Assembly (NCBI GenBank): GCA_043228905.1
Contig: JBHGNT010000006.1
Span: forward strand, 18,476,001-18,540,000
Length of the DNA: 64,000 nucleotides
Origin: Azolla caroliniana
Taxonomy: Eukaryota > Polypodiophyta
Direction: 5' to 3'
Numbering within the stretch: position 1 is the first letter of the stretch; each line of letters begins with the position of its first letter. This document shows positions 23,301-34,914 of the stretch, one piece after another. Under the pieces are notes generated by a model. The model saw only the letters and a list, made by a program, of their open reading frames with translations. It made no database searches and had not been told where the DNA came from. Made by a program: the position numbers and the translations under genes.

Positions 23301-24610
23301 ATGCTCTTCAAGTTCGGGATGGTAGATTGTAAGCCCATCTCGACCCCTTTGGACAGAAATGTAAAGCTTCGCCGAGATTTGGGAAAGGCATGCAACCTGA
23401 CACAGTTTCGATAGATTGTCGGCAACCTAATTTACTTGATAATTACTCGGCTGGATCTCAACTACCCGGTCGGCCTGATCAGTTAGTTTATGTCACAGCC
23501 TACAACCGAACACTTTCAGTGTGCGCAAAGGATATTGTGATATGTCAGTGGCACGAAAGACATGGCGTTGTTGTATCGTTCAGGCGTAGCCGAACAATCA
23601 GTTGGCTACACGGATGCCGATTGGGCCGGAAATGCCCACAATCGTAGATCCACATCCGGATACGCATTCTCATTGGGAAGTGCGGCGATCGTGTGGAGTA
23701 GTAAAAAGTAGCCGATAGTAGCGTTGTCGAGCACAAAGGCCGAATATCGAGGGGCAACTGTCGTTACGTGCGAAGTCATTTGGCTGAAACGACTATTACG
23801 GGATCTGCATGTGGAGGTCTCCGACTCGACGATGATCTATTGTGACAACCTTAGCAACATCCACCTTGCAAAAAACCCTGTATTCCACGCTCGGACCAAG
23901 CACATTGAGGTGCACTACCATTTTGTCCGCGAGCGTGTCCTTTCTGGTGAAGTCGAACTAGTGTATGTTCCCACGGGTCAGTAGATTGTCGACATCTTCA
24001 CCAAGCCCCTTGGTCTCGACAAATTGCGGCATTTCTCGGGTGAGTTGGGTTTGCGTCACCTCGACACGCCAAACTTGAGGGGGAGACAGGAACAGGAGCG
24101 TGAAAGGAGCGGTAGTGACCGCGATGCCCAATCGGATGAAGAGTTCGATTTCGGGTCGGCTGAAGAAGTAGAAGGAGACAACAAGGGCTGTAATCGCAAG
24201 GAAGAGCCAAAGACAACCGAACAAAGGGGAGATACAACCAAGAAGGGTGTAAAGGCCAAGACCAAGACGTGGTCTGCCGTTGTCAAGGGCCTGAAAACAG
24301 AAGACAAATTGGAGACAGCCAATTCGGACGTGAGCGGAAACGAGTCGGTAGTGACCGATTCAATCGAAATGTTTGATTCAGACGTTACAAATCGACTGAG
24401 GGCCAAGCGGAGGAAAGGGCACGAAAGAAACGCCAACACCGCGACAGCAAGGGACCTAAAAAGGGCCACATGAGCAGACAAGCTGATCGGAAGGGTCGAA
24501 GCGCGTAGAATCGAACGGGTCTAGGAGCATGAGCGAGGCGTGAAGCCAGGAGAGGCCGGAGCGAAGATCCGGAAAAGCAGATGGAACCTCAAGTTGAGCT
24601 TGAGGGGGAG
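23301..24610 (+). pseudogene. Element C RNase H and family-specific tail
   Basis: RNase H is recognisable at 23,724-23,984 (SSTKAEYRGATV, IYCDNLSNIHLAKNPVFHARTKHIEV). The tail (24,024-24,473 and on to the polypurine tract) is charged and matches the tails of A and B in wording (ETANSDVSGNES, RAKRRKGHERN). The 23,300-23,720 part is frame-broken. Confidence 0.75.
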
Positions 24611-24645
24611 TGTTGAGAGACAAGCTCAACATTGGGTGCATAAAC

Positions 24646-25349
24646 TGCCAGGCTCGTGAAGTGAACTATGTTTAGATCTCTAAATTTTATATCTCTAAAT
24701 TTGGACTTTGGTGAGGGAGATATGCTGATGAGAAGGTCTTTGTGTCATAACTAAAAATAGGAGATGAATTTTTTTTAAAAAAAAGCATGAAAAAGAAAAG
24801 AAATAAAGGAAAGGGAGGAAATTATTTGGTAGAGGATACCTTTGCAATAAGGAAGAGGGTAAGGTTGTGTTGAGGGGTTCTTTGTCTATTTCTTTGGGTG
24901 TTTTCTTTCCCATTCATATAGTGTGGTTGATTTGTTACCAATAGATCTTTGGAGATTTGGGTTTATATATATTCGTTCTCTCTTCTTTCTATCGTCATCA
25001 TTCATTTTGGCACTACAGGGAGGGCCGATCTCTTCCATATCTTGGGAAGGTTGATTGTGTCGTAGAATTGCGTGGATATGGCTTTTCAATTTGCCTTTGT
25101 AGGTGATGGCGTTTAGGATGTAGGAGCTTTTTTGGCATCCTTCGAGCATCACACGTTTTCGATTGGGAAGGTGAATGACATAGAGAAACTTCCCTTGTTG
25201 GTGGCAACTTTCTACTCAAGAGCTTAGGAGTGGTATGAATCACTACCTCCCAACCAAAAAACCAACTACCAATTGCTCATTCAACAATTTTGAAGCAAGT
25301 AAGTCCGACGTTGTAATGCGATGCGCATGTCAACATTGATGGAGTATTC
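24646..25349 (+). pseudogene. Gypsy gag fragment, probably of element F
   Basis: From about 25,150 the plus strand reads as a gypsy-type capsid core: HHTFSIGKVNDIEKL, then FYSRA, a stop, and EWYESLPPNQKTNYQLLI. That is the usual retrotransposon gag wording around the EW.SLPP motif. The part before 25,150 shows no clear domain. Strand and position fit the missing 5' part of F, whose protease and RT resume at 28,267 after D and L. That link is an inference. Confidence 0.55.
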
Positions 25350-25897
25350 TGTCGAGAATCGTGACTGGCCACAACCGGCTTCTCATTCGGATGTTTGGGT
25401 GCACGGAACGTAAAATAGAATGCACTCAAACAGAGTATGAAAAACAGAAATAACACAAGAGACAGAAACACACGATCTTAACGTGGAAACCCAAAATAGG
25501 AAAACCACGGGGGTCTACAAACCCCGCGAAATAGAATCACTATGCTAAAAGGAGCAGTATAACTAGAAGCTCTGAAGCAACGACCTCGAGATTCTACTTC
25601 GTCAACAGACGGCTATAGAGTTACACACTCTCTCTCACTCTCACTCACTTACTGTTACACAGTTACAGAGGCAACGAACTTCTAAGTAACCTTTTAACAA
25701 TTACTCATCATCATCGTATTATGATTTCCCTAAGTACTTATATACTAGCACACCTTTTGGGTTATTTACAAGTGTAGCCCATAAAGGCATAGACTATTTA
25801 CAAGTATAGTCTTCCGAGTTGGTTGTCTACACGATTTCAGTTTCGGCCTCTCAACTCGGCTCTTCTCTTCCCATCCGGAGGAACCCGTTTCCTAACA
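25350..25897 (-). repeat. 3' LTR of element D
   Basis: The right end is exact (TGTTAGGAAACGGG on the minus strand, next to the polypurine tract). The left end is estimated at TGTCGAGAATC by comparison with the LTR of E. It shares the AACGTGGAAA...AACCACGGG block with E. Confidence 0.7.
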
Positions 25898-26072
25898 AAC
25901 TCCCCCTTCACTCCGGCATGGGGTACTGCACCAATCCGATCTTCCATCGGCACGCACTCAGCTTTTCGGTTGGTAGCACTTTAGTCAACATATCTGATCC
26001 ATTTTCGGCCGTGTGGACCTTCATTAGAGAAAACTCCCTTTCTTCTACCCTCTCCCGGAGCCAATGATACCT

Positions 26073-26975
26073 CTATTGGATGTGCTTTGTCCTCGAGTGG
26101 TAGGCGGCATTTTTTGCAAGGTGGATGACACTCTGATTATCGCAATATAGTCGGAATTCTTCCTGCCGAATTCTCAACTCATTGATAAACTCCTTCATCC
26201 ATACGATTTCCTTGCCGGCTTTTGCTACGACCATGTACTCGGCTTCCATGGTGGACAATGCCATGGCCTTCTGCAACCTCGATTGCCACGAGACAGCTCC
26301 CCCTGCATACATCATTACGTATCTGGACGTGGATCGGTTGGTATCTGCATTAACCAACATGTCTGAATCCGTGTAGCCTTCCAATGTGGGGTTACTTGAG
26401 CCGAAACGAAGGCACACGCTCGAGGTGCCTCTCAGGTACTAAAATATCCATTTCACGACAACCCAATGCTTTTTCTCACGATTGCTCATATATCGGCTAA
26501 CCACTCTGATGGCGTATCCAATGTTCGGCCTTGTACACACCATCGCGTACATCGGGCTTCCAACTGCCGAGGCATAGGGGACTTTTGACATCTCAGCCTT
26601 TTCGATTTTCGATTGCGTACATTGATCTTTATTCAACTTGCATTTTGTTGCCAGTGTCGAGCCAACCGGTTTCGCGCCTTCCATGCCGAATCTTTGGAGC
26701 AACTTTGTCACATATTTCTCCTGTGACAGCCATAGCAATTTCTTTGTTCTGTCCCGAACAATGTGCATACCCATGATTTGCTTTGTTGGACCCATATCCT
26801 TCATCGAGAATGACCCGTTCAAGGCCTTTTTCAGTGCTCGGATCATCATATGGTCCCATCTAATAATTAGCATGTCGTCCACGTACAACAAAAGGATGAG
26901 GAAATCTCCTTCATCAAACTTCTTCACAAATACGCAATGATCGGCCTGCGTTTTGTGGTACCCGTTTTCAGTCAT
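26073..26975 (-). pseudogene. Element D RT C-terminal half and RNase H
   Basis: 26,439-26,975 includes HKTQADHCVFVKKF, LLLYVDDMLI (intact YVDD) and TRPNIGYAIRVVSRYMSN. After a stop, 26,073-26,417 continues as RNase H (SDMLVNADTNRSTSRYVM, STMEAEYMVV, LYCDNQSVIHLAKN). It is closely similar to the intact E polyprotein but frame-broken. Confidence 0.85.
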
Positions 26976-27105
26976 GAAAGATTCGAAATTTCGGTACCAT
27001 TGCTGTGGAGCCTACTTCAACCCGTACATGCTCATCCTCAATCGGCATACTAGGTTTTCGTTACCTTTCATTACGAATCCTTCTGGCTGCTGCATATATA
27101 ACTCT

Positions 27106-27807
27106 GTCCACTCATCGACAAAGGTTACACCATTTTATGCTTATACGGGTTGTCACCCCCGGTGGTGTGTATATAAAACCCCAGAGTTACCCACAAATCC
27201 TTGCGCAAAGGATCGTTTGGAGAGGTTACGCAAGATACAAGAGGATTTATCTACTCATCTACAACAAGCTCAACAAACACACAAGGTTTACGCGGATCGT
27301 CATCGGCTTCCATCCAATTTTAACATTGGAGATCGGGTATGGCTACTACGACGACACATCAAGACTAATCACCCATGCGAGAAGTTGGATTATCGGCGAT
27401 TAGGTCCTTTCCGTATTATCGGAAAAATTAATGATGTCGCATTTCATCTTGATCTACCTCCACAACTTCGGATACATCCGGTGTTTCATAGTTCTCTCCT
27501 CGAACCCTATCAAGACAACACCATCCTAGGTCGTATTAAACAACCTCCACCCCCAATCGAACTTGAAGATGGACCTGAGTACGAGGTTGCCGCCATCCTC
27601 GATTCCAAGATTGTTCGCAACAAGCTCTATTATTTAGTCGATTGGGTAGGATATAGTCCCAACGAGCGTACTTGGGAACCAATAGAGAATGTGACCAATG
27701 CTCGTGCTCTTCTTGAAGACTTCCATCATCAATATCCAGACAAACAAGGTCCTCAATCCAAAACAACTCGTGACACTCGTCATTTTAAAAGGGGGATAGT
27801 GTCATGA
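27106..27807 (+). pseudogene. Chromovirus integrase C-terminus with chromodomain
   Basis: The reading starts in the integrase core (STKVTPFYAYTGCHPRW), passes the GPF module (RRLGPFRIIGKINDVAFHLDLP, then HPVFHSSLLEPY) and ends with a clear chromodomain (EYEVAAILDSKIVRNKLYY, then VDWVGYSPNERTWEP). Chromodomains direct integration toward modified chromatin. The upstream part of the open frame (26,953-27,100) is antisense copia D and not part of this protein. The piece itself has no stop, so the truncation is the main lesion. Confidence 0.85.
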
Positions 27808-28266
27808 TATTGCAAGACTTGAACCCATGACCTTGTGTTACATGGGTCGAGCTCTTGACCATTAGAATATATGTCGTAATATGAAAGCTATTATTTTCAT
27901 TTAAGTTTTACTATAGAAAATTGATGTACATTCCAAATTTCTCTAGAACATTCTAGAAACTTCAGAAGTACTCCTGAGAACACTATAAAAGGAGGCACAA
28001 GGCATTATTTCGAACCAAATCAAAACCAAATCGGTTCAACGCCAGTCTTAAGCCTCCTAGCTACTATTGTATATTCTCGTAACATAATATATATCTTTTG
28101 TTATCATCATTCTCTCTCTCTCTCTCTCTCTCTCTCACTCACTCTTTCCTTATCTTGAGAGTTCTACACCTCCCTTAGTACTAATCCTCATCTTTTAGTA
28201 CTAATTCCTTCTCTGTCTTAGTACTGTTCTTGACAGTACTTCTTTGTCTTAGTACTGTTCCTGACA
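27800..28266 (+). repeat. 3' LTR of chromovirus L
   Basis: 467 bp from TGTCATGATATTG to CCTGACA, starting right after the polypurine tract. It holds an antisense tRNA-like module (27,816-27,867), a TATAAAAGG box at about 27,985 and a CT microsatellite at about 28,110-28,140. Confidence 0.8.
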
Positions 28267-30088
28267 CTAGCGAGCATACGTCAAAGTACCAATATAGTGC
28301 ACTATGCGGGGGTTGTACGAGTGACATAATGAAAGGATACCCGGCCTACTATACCAGTATCTATAAAAGGTTATATACTTAAGGATGCTTTAGTGGATAA
28401 TGGTGAATAAGTCTTATCTCAGAAGTCCTCATAAGTAAGCTTGGTATTCCCATTTGTAAAAGTTCCTCTACGAAAGTAGTTGTAGCTAATGGAGGCGTAG
28501 TACCTTGCATGGGGATTATAGAAGATGTTATCCTTGAGTGTTTTGGTATATGTATTTCTATGGATTTCCATGGTATTCCCCTTAAGGGACACTCTTATTC
28601 CTTGGTGTTGAGAAGACCTTGGATGCAAGAACTAAATGTAATTCAAGATTGGAGTAATGGTATGATGACTTTGGCAACCTCAGAGGGTATGTTATCTCTA
28701 CAACATGCGTCTTCAACGAGTGATCAAGGGTGCAAGGGAGAACAACTCATCCGATAGTAAGTATGAAGAAGGGAGTTGTGCAAGTGATAGTACTTCATCG
28801 GATTGGGAGGAGACACCATCATATGTGATATCCACAAAGGAGAAAGAAGGCAATAAAGAATAAGAAACCATTACCCTTGAAAACCAGGAGAAGATGATCT
28901 CCAAAGAGATTCAAGGAGAAGAATGACAAAGGTTTATTTCCCTAATTTCTGAGTTTCCGAGGTTATTTATAAATGACTATTCGCAAATTAGAGGAGTGGA
29001 TGTCATTAAACACCAAATCAAGTTGAAGGAGGGAAGTGAACCGGTTGCCTAAAAGCTTCCTCGCTTGGGGATGGTCCAAAAGGAGGCTCTATTAAAGGAG
29101 GTTAAAGCTTTTTTGCAAGTTGGTTTCATATACCCCGTGGAGGATTCAGAGTGGATGTCCCCAGTTGTGGTGGTTCATAAGAAGAATGACAAATGACGAA
29201 TTTGTGTTGACTTCAAACCTTTGAATGCAACTACAAAGCAAGATCACTTTCCACTTCCTTTTCAAGATGAGATTTTGGATGAAATTGTATTGCATGAGAT
29301 GTACACAGTATGTGATGGGCATTCCGGCTATTTCCAAATAAGGATCGTGGAGGAAGATCAAAGAAAGACAACCTTCATAACACCGTGAGGTTGTTTTGCT
29401 TATAAGTGTATGCCTTTTGGTTTAACCAATGTAGTGTTTATTTTCAATAATTTGGCTATACATGTTTTTCAACCTTTCTTTGGAAAGTTTGTAATGGTGT
29501 TTATAGATGATTTTCCCTTCTATAGTACAAGGATTGGTCATCTAGAGACGGTGCGTTCAACTTTCAAACGTCTTGATGAATGTAAAGGACGAGTCAACCC
29601 CAAAAAGTGTCATGTTGGAGAAAAAGAGGTGGTGAAGCTTGGACATGTGGTGTCTCTTTAAGGAATTAAGGTGGATCCCTCAAAGATCAAAGTGATTGAA
29701 AGTTTACCATATCTGAAAGATATTAAATCTTTGGAGGTTTTTGTTCAAAAGGTGCGATACTTTAAGAGATTTATCCATATGTTAGCCCAAACCCTTTATC
29801 CTTTTAGAGTCATCCTCCGCACTAATATATTTGTGTGGAATCCTTTTGTGCAAGAAACATTTGATAGAATTAGAGAGCAATTAGCCAAAACCCCCATTCC
29901 TAATCCACCAAATAGAAATTCAACATTCTTTCTTTCTCTTAGTGTTAGCACTCATGCTATTGGCTCTATTCTCATGTAACAAGATCCTCATAATAGGCAA
30001 ATGCATTCTATTTACTATATAATTAGAGCCATAAGTGATGTGGAAAAAATCTTTATGGATGTGGAAAAATGGGTGTTAGCTCTCACGT
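28267..30088 (+). pseudogene. Gypsy element F: protease, reverse transcriptase and first RNase H
   Basis: Protease remains lie at about 28,380-28,700 (LVDNGE for the active site, then VILECFGI and SLVLRRPWMQEL). RT follows: VGFIYPVEDSEWMSPVVVVHKKN, a stop, RICVDFKPLNATTKQ, DGHSGYFQIRI, MPFGLTN and VMVFIDDFPFYS, so the catalytic box is FIDD. Then come the connection domain and the start of RNase H (to 30,080, AVEKE-type motif read as VEKWVLALT). At least six stops break it. Element H is inserted at 30,089. Confidence 0.85.
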
Positions 30089-30740
30089 TGTCGCAAAAAT
30101 GCTTCGTGCATGTGCTACTTGAGCGGGACCACCGGGGTCTCAGACTAAGGAGGTCGTTAGATGACCTTAAAAGACAATGATGTGGATGTTTGAGTCGAGG
30201 AAGACACTGTCACACTTGAAAAGATTAAGAAAATTGATACACTTGAGAGAAGATGTTTAATTAGAAAAAGATAAATGAGAGTATTATATTGATGATGGTG
30301 GTGATGGTGATATCACATATTGAGCCCCCCCTTTACACAAGCCTTACGAAGGTTTTTATAGGTCTATCCATGCTTCTAACATGCACAAAACCATGGGCTT
30401 GGACCCATGGATTTTGGGCACACGGTTTTTCTTGTGGCATGCACAAAACCATGGGCTTGGAACATGGTTTTGTGCACACGGTTTTATACGGTTGTTTTCC
30501 TATGCCTTTTTAATATGAAAAGAAATACAAAATGTTTAAAGTACTTGGTAGTAGCCCTAATGGAAAGATAAATGTCTTCTATCTTGGAGGTGCAAGGTTC
30601 AAATCATGCTTGCACCCCTCTATGTGCACTCGAATGCCACTAGAACCTAGGCTAATTTTCATGTTTATAATCATTTGTGTAATGTGCGTGAAACCACACT
30701 ATTTCACAATTTCTCCCATTGGACACGCAACATCACGACA
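30089..30740 (-). repeat. 3' LTR of element H
   Basis: 652 bp. On the minus strand it starts TGTCGTGATGTTGCG, preceded by polypurine tract GGTGGGGGTGGA. It contains a tRNA-like module (30,550-30,605, plus strand), a TATAAAAC box (about 30,485) and a 14-bp perfect stem-loop (30,440-30,476). Confidence 0.9.
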
Positions 30741-33095
30741 TCCACCCCCACCAAACCGCACATCCTCCGGCATGTGCCAAGAAGAAAAGAGTGATGTGGC
30801 GGAGTCAAAGGTGGTTGGCCTTTGATTTCCTCCTTCCCTACGCCTTGCCCACATTGTCCTTTGTCCTCCATTTTGAGCACGTGCATTCCATCCACCCGAA
30901 CCATTGTTGCCACCCAATCAACCATATCATTCACTTGCCCTTCGCATTGCCCTTCGCATTGCTGTGACCACTTCTGATAGCCCCTTTCGCTCCTCCTAAG
31001 TGTAACCCTTCATGCATCGTACATGTGTTGCCTTTGTCTCGACCATCTCCTTGGTCATCAAACTTCCTCCGATCGTCCTTTCTTGTCTCATGCTTGCGTT
31101 TCCTCATGCTCAGCAGCCTCGACTAGGTGTTGCGGCTCCTCTGCTTCGACCTCTGGCTTGGCCGCTCAACTTTTGTCCGGATCGGTCTTGACCAATCAAC
31201 TTTTGGCTTGGTCGGTCTTCTTTCAGATTCCCATTCAGCCGAATCGGACTTAGACGATCAGCTTCCCTCCGGGTCGACGTCCATTCGGGTTTTGGTTGGG
31301 TCGGGCCTTGTTGATTAGCTCCCATCCGGGTCGGCTTCCGTTCCGGTTGTAATACCAACCACGGCATCTTCCATCCGGATTGTCTTCCGGTTCTTCCTTT
31401 CTTGCCGCTCTCTAGCTCTTCATCAAACTCTATTGTAGCTTTGTTCTTGGCCTCCTTGTTGCCCACCATTCCTCTGTATGTGATGGCTTCGACCCTCATC
31501 TCCTCGCCGCTACCTTCCATTTCTCCGGTCTTATGTTGGCTCTCATGCACAATTGCCGAAGTCGCCGGAACCGGTGTGGAGGGATCCCTTAGTCTATGGT
31601 CATTGTCCTCATCGCCGTTTCGGTCCTTCGATTTCTTGCCGTCACCTTCCATCTCTCCAGTCTCACATTGGCACTCAGGCACAACTACTGAAGTCTCAGG
31701 AACAATTGTGGAGAGAACCTTGGCACCATCGGTCACCGTCGACTCATCCATAGCCATCTTTCCCTCAATGTTATTATTCGCATTGGCTTCAATCTTTGCT
31801 TCCTCACCACTTTCCGTCTCTTGGGTCTCATGTTGGCTCTCGGATGCAACTGCCTAAGTTTCCAGATCAAGTGTTGGGAAAGTCTCGACACGGTCATCCT
31901 CCGTGGACTCTTCCATAGCCATCTCCGACTCGATGTCGTTCCTCGTGGCTACCGTCTCAATCACGTCAGCATCGCACTCTTTATCTCCCTTGATCACGCA
32001 AGCTTTGCTCATGCTTGCACCGTCATCACTTGATATTTCAGACACAACGTGTGTTCCGAAATGCTCATCCACTCCTAAAGCAGCATTTCCCACTCTCGAG
32101 TCTTCGGTCTTTCTCTTGACCTTCGTTCCTCCATAAGTCGAGAAGGTGGCTTGTTCTACACCTTCTCCCGTGGTATTGTTGTACCGAACCTAGGCCTTCG
32201 TATTGGCCGCATCATTAGTCTGCATTTGTTGGGAGGTCTTCTCTTCCTCGATCACCAATTGTCTTAGTTTTGGCTCCATTCTAGGCTTCTCTTTGGCCTT
32301 GACTTGCACCTTAAACACTCATATGCCTCCTTTATGAAGGCCTCTATGTCGAGTACCGTCGAACCTTCCATCTTCAAGCTTTCTTCTTTAGGTGGTTGTG
32401 TGTAGTCGCATCCCGTCCTCCTTTCACCATCCCTCGTGGGTTGTGTTGTTGTTGAAGAGAATCTCGTCTTCCTCTTATCATGTAGTCGACATACTCTTTC
32501 CACTTTTCTCCAATCCTCGGTGAGGTCATTTGCACCATAATCTTCTTCGAGTTTGAGTCCAATGGCCATCCTTTCCCTTTGATCGATCAACTTCATGAAC
32601 AACAAGACCTTATCCACCCCCACCAATCTTTGTTCCTGCTCCAAGAGTTGAGAAAAACGACGCTCGAAGTCTAGGAATGCTTGTGCCGCACCTTGGTGGG
32701 TCTTCACCGATGCCACCCACTGGTCGAACTCATGCCGACTTCATCCCTTCAGTCTCTCGTAGCCATATGCCTTCAATAGAGCCTCCTTGAAAGACACCCA
32801 TGAATCATGAGCTTCTCGAAGCTCTTTTACCTCTTTGTAGATCGGTTCAGCCACCACCCGACAAAAGTACTTCAGCCTCATAGCTTCGTTCAGACCTCTC
32901 GAATCAATCTCGACATTGTAGACTTTTAGAATATATTGGACTTTTGCACTGTTGAAATAGCCGACTCACTCGACCACACTCTCGACGGCTTGTTGGGCCA
33001 TATCTCATCTTTTCCCTTCTCTTGAAAATTCCATTATCATCTTTGACATTGCCTCCATGAGATATTCCTCGTCCATCTTCATCCTCCCCTACCAC
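30741..33095 (-). pseudogene. Element H gag-like frame
   Basis: The best piece, 32,264-32,716, parallels residues of the element I Gag: THQGAAQAFLDFERRFSQL, VDKVLLFMKLID, GANDLTEDWRKVERVCR. Upstream remnants reach about 33,095. Downstream, 31,110-32,093 encodes a Glu/Thr/Lys-rich tail, again as in I. Stops and frameshifts break it. Confidence 0.8.
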
Positions 33096-33100
33096 TCTTC

Positions 33101-33116
33101 ACGTCAGGTTCACCAA
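33101..33116 (-). promoter_or_regulatory. Primer binding site of element H
   Basis: On the minus strand TTGGTGAACCTGACGT, one base different from the sites of I and J. I do not assign the tRNA. Confidence 0.8.
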
Positions 33117-33120
33117 AAGA

Positions 33121-33773
33121 TGTCGCAAAAATGCTTGCGTGCATGTGCTATTTGAGCGGGACCATTGAGGTCTCAGACTAATGAGGTTGTTAGATGACCT
33201 TAAAAGACAATGATGTGGATGTTTGAGTCAAGGAAGACACTTTCACACTTGAAAAGATTAAGAAAATTGATACACTTGAGAGAAGATGTTTAATTAGAAA
33301 AAGATAAATGAGAGTATTATATTGATGATGGTGGTGATGGTGATATCACATATTGATCCCCCCCTTTACACAAGCATTAAGAGGGTTTTTATAGGTCTAT
33401 CCATGCTTCTAACATGCACAAAACCATGGGCTTGGACCCATGGTTTTTGGGCACACGGTTTTTCTTGTGGCATGCACAAAACCATGGGCTTGGAACATGG
33501 TTTTGTGCACACGGTTTTATACGGTTGTTTTCCTATGCCTTTTTAATATGAAAAGAAATAGATAACATTTAAAGTACTTGGTAGTAGCCCTAATAGTAAG
33601 ATAAATGTCTTCTATCTTGGAGGTGCAAGGTTCAAATCATGCTTGCACCCCTCTATATGCACTCGAATGCCACTAGACCCTAGGCTAATTTTCATATTTA
33701 TAATCGTTTGTGTAATGTGTGTGAAACCACACTATTTCACAATTTCTCCCATTGCACACGCAACATCACAACA
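33121..33773 (-). repeat. 5' LTR of element H
   Basis: 653 bp, the partner of 30,089-30,740, with dispersed substitutions between the two. It contains the same stem-loop (33,473-33,509) and tRNA-like module. Confidence 0.9.
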
Positions 33774-34914
33774 ACTATGCATGTCAAAAGTTTAGGAGCT
33801 TTTTTATCCCTCATCACTTTGTAATAATCACTAGTATGTCCTTATTCCCCTATGTATTGTAACATGTAAATGTATCATCTAGAATTACAAAGTGGGCTCT
33901 TCTATTGGTTGAGTTTGATTTTGAAGTTAAGCTTGAGTTCACTATGTGTGTAGAATTGGTGGATCTTTTCACTTATAGAGAGTCTTCATGAGGAGGATTT
34001 ATCAAAGCTAAGAGATGCCCTTCTCGAACTAGATATAGACGATGCTTTCATATTGTTCTTTGATGGTGCTTCCTGAAGAGCAACAAATTTGGCGGTTGGA
34101 GGCTTTATATTAAGAAACCCTAATGGAGAGGTGGTACATGCTGAAGGGATTTCACTTCCCAATGCCAACACCAACAATGACGCGGAATACGCAACCTTGT
34201 GCTTTGCCTTGCGACTTTGTAAAGCTAGTGGGATCAAAAGATTAATCATCAAAGGTGATTCACTATTAATTGTCAAACAAATTCAAGACGTGTGGAAATT
34301 TCAAAGTGATGGATTACGTGGCTTCTATAAAGGAGGCACTTAGTTTAATGAAGTCTTTTAATAAAGTACAAGTAAAACATGTAAGTTGTGTGGAAAATAT
34401 AGGGCTGATGGGCTTGCTCAAGAACAATTACTAACGATTAACAGGGAACCTGTATGTATTTTAGAAGAATGTAAGGGTGCAGAGTCCCTCTTAGAGATAT
34501 GAGAGCTTCTTAACGATGGTGTGTTCCCTAAGGATTTTAATAAGTTATAGAGAAGAAGGTTGGTATTGAGATCTTCTCAATATGTAGTGGTTGGTAAGGA
34601 TTTGTATCATAAAGGCAAGGATGACATTCTACGAAGGGTACCCCATAAAGAAGAGATTGTGGAGATCCTAGGGAAGATGCATGAGGAGGCTTTTGGAGGA
34701 CATTTTTCTCATGACATCATGTTGAGAAAGATTATGTTAACAAGTTTTACTTGGCCTACCATTCATAAAGACATTCATGAGTGGTGCAAATCTTGTGATG
34801 CATACCAAAAAGCGAGACACAAACATCTTCGTGTGGGTCCTTTACATCTGATTGTGGTGTTTGCTCCGTTCGAGAATTGGGGAATCGATGTGGTAGGTCC
34901 TCTTCCAATGACTC
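33774..34914 (+). pseudogene. Gypsy element F: connection region, second RNase H and integrase N-terminus
   Basis: After H, the F reading resumes. 34,089-34,343 is a separate RNase H of the plant/archaeal type, as known from Tat-lineage gypsy elements (FDGAS just upstream, AVGGFILRNPNGEVVH, NNDAEYATLCFALRLCK, IIKGDSLLIVKQI). 34,560-34,914 is the integrase zinc-binding region (GGHFSHDIMLRKI, TWPTIHKDIHEWCKSCDAYQ) and the start of the core (NWGIDVVGPLPMT). Copia G interrupts it at 34,915. Short stops lie between the pieces. Confidence 0.85.

Larger units (their letters stand above)
19376..24645 (+). mobile_element. Decayed Ty1/copia element C with truncated 3' LTR
   Basis: The 5' LTR is 19376-19772 (397 bp, TGTTGAGAGACAAG...TTTTACA), followed by PBS TGGTATCAGAGC. 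Gag, protease, integrase, RT, RNase H and tail follow on the plus strand. A polypurine tract (TGAGGGGGAG, 24601-24610) precedes a 3' LTR of which only about 35 bp survive (24611-24645). Stops occur in most domains. It is the same family as A and B. Without the second LTR end, no target duplication can be checked. Confidence 0.9.
25350..27105 (-). mobile_element. Truncated Ty1/copia element D (3' LTR, RNase H, part of RT)
   Basis: A 3' LTR of about 548 bp (25,350-25,897) is followed by a polypurine tract identical in layout to that of E, then RNase H and RT read on the minus strand. Sequence ends abruptly near 27,105 in the RT block that corresponds to EEIYMQQPEGF of E, where chromovirus L begins. 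It is a diverged relative of E. Confidence 0.85.
27106..28266 (+). mobile_element. 5'-truncated chromovirus (Ty3/gypsy) remnant L with 3' LTR
   Basis: Only the integrase C-terminal part with chromodomain, the polypurine tract (AAAAGGGGGATAG, 27,787-27,799) and the 3' LTR survive. The 5' side is replaced by element D at about 27,105. Confidence 0.85.
30089..33773 (-). mobile_element. Gag-only LTR retrotransposon H (non-autonomous, decayed), inserted in F
   Basis: LTRs of 652 and 653 bp (30,089-30,740 and 33,121-33,773) enclose about 2.4 kb containing only a gag-like reading frame on the minus strand. No protease, integrase or RT motif is visible. The PBS and polypurine tract match those of I and J. 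Flanking 4-mers are ACGT on the left and ACTA on the right, so a target duplication is not clean. F resumes at 33,774. Confidence 0.85.

Noticed and set aside
28110-28145. CRISPR or other array-like repeats
   Set aside because: These short-period runs are microsatellites; no spacer-repeat pattern exists anywhere in the window.
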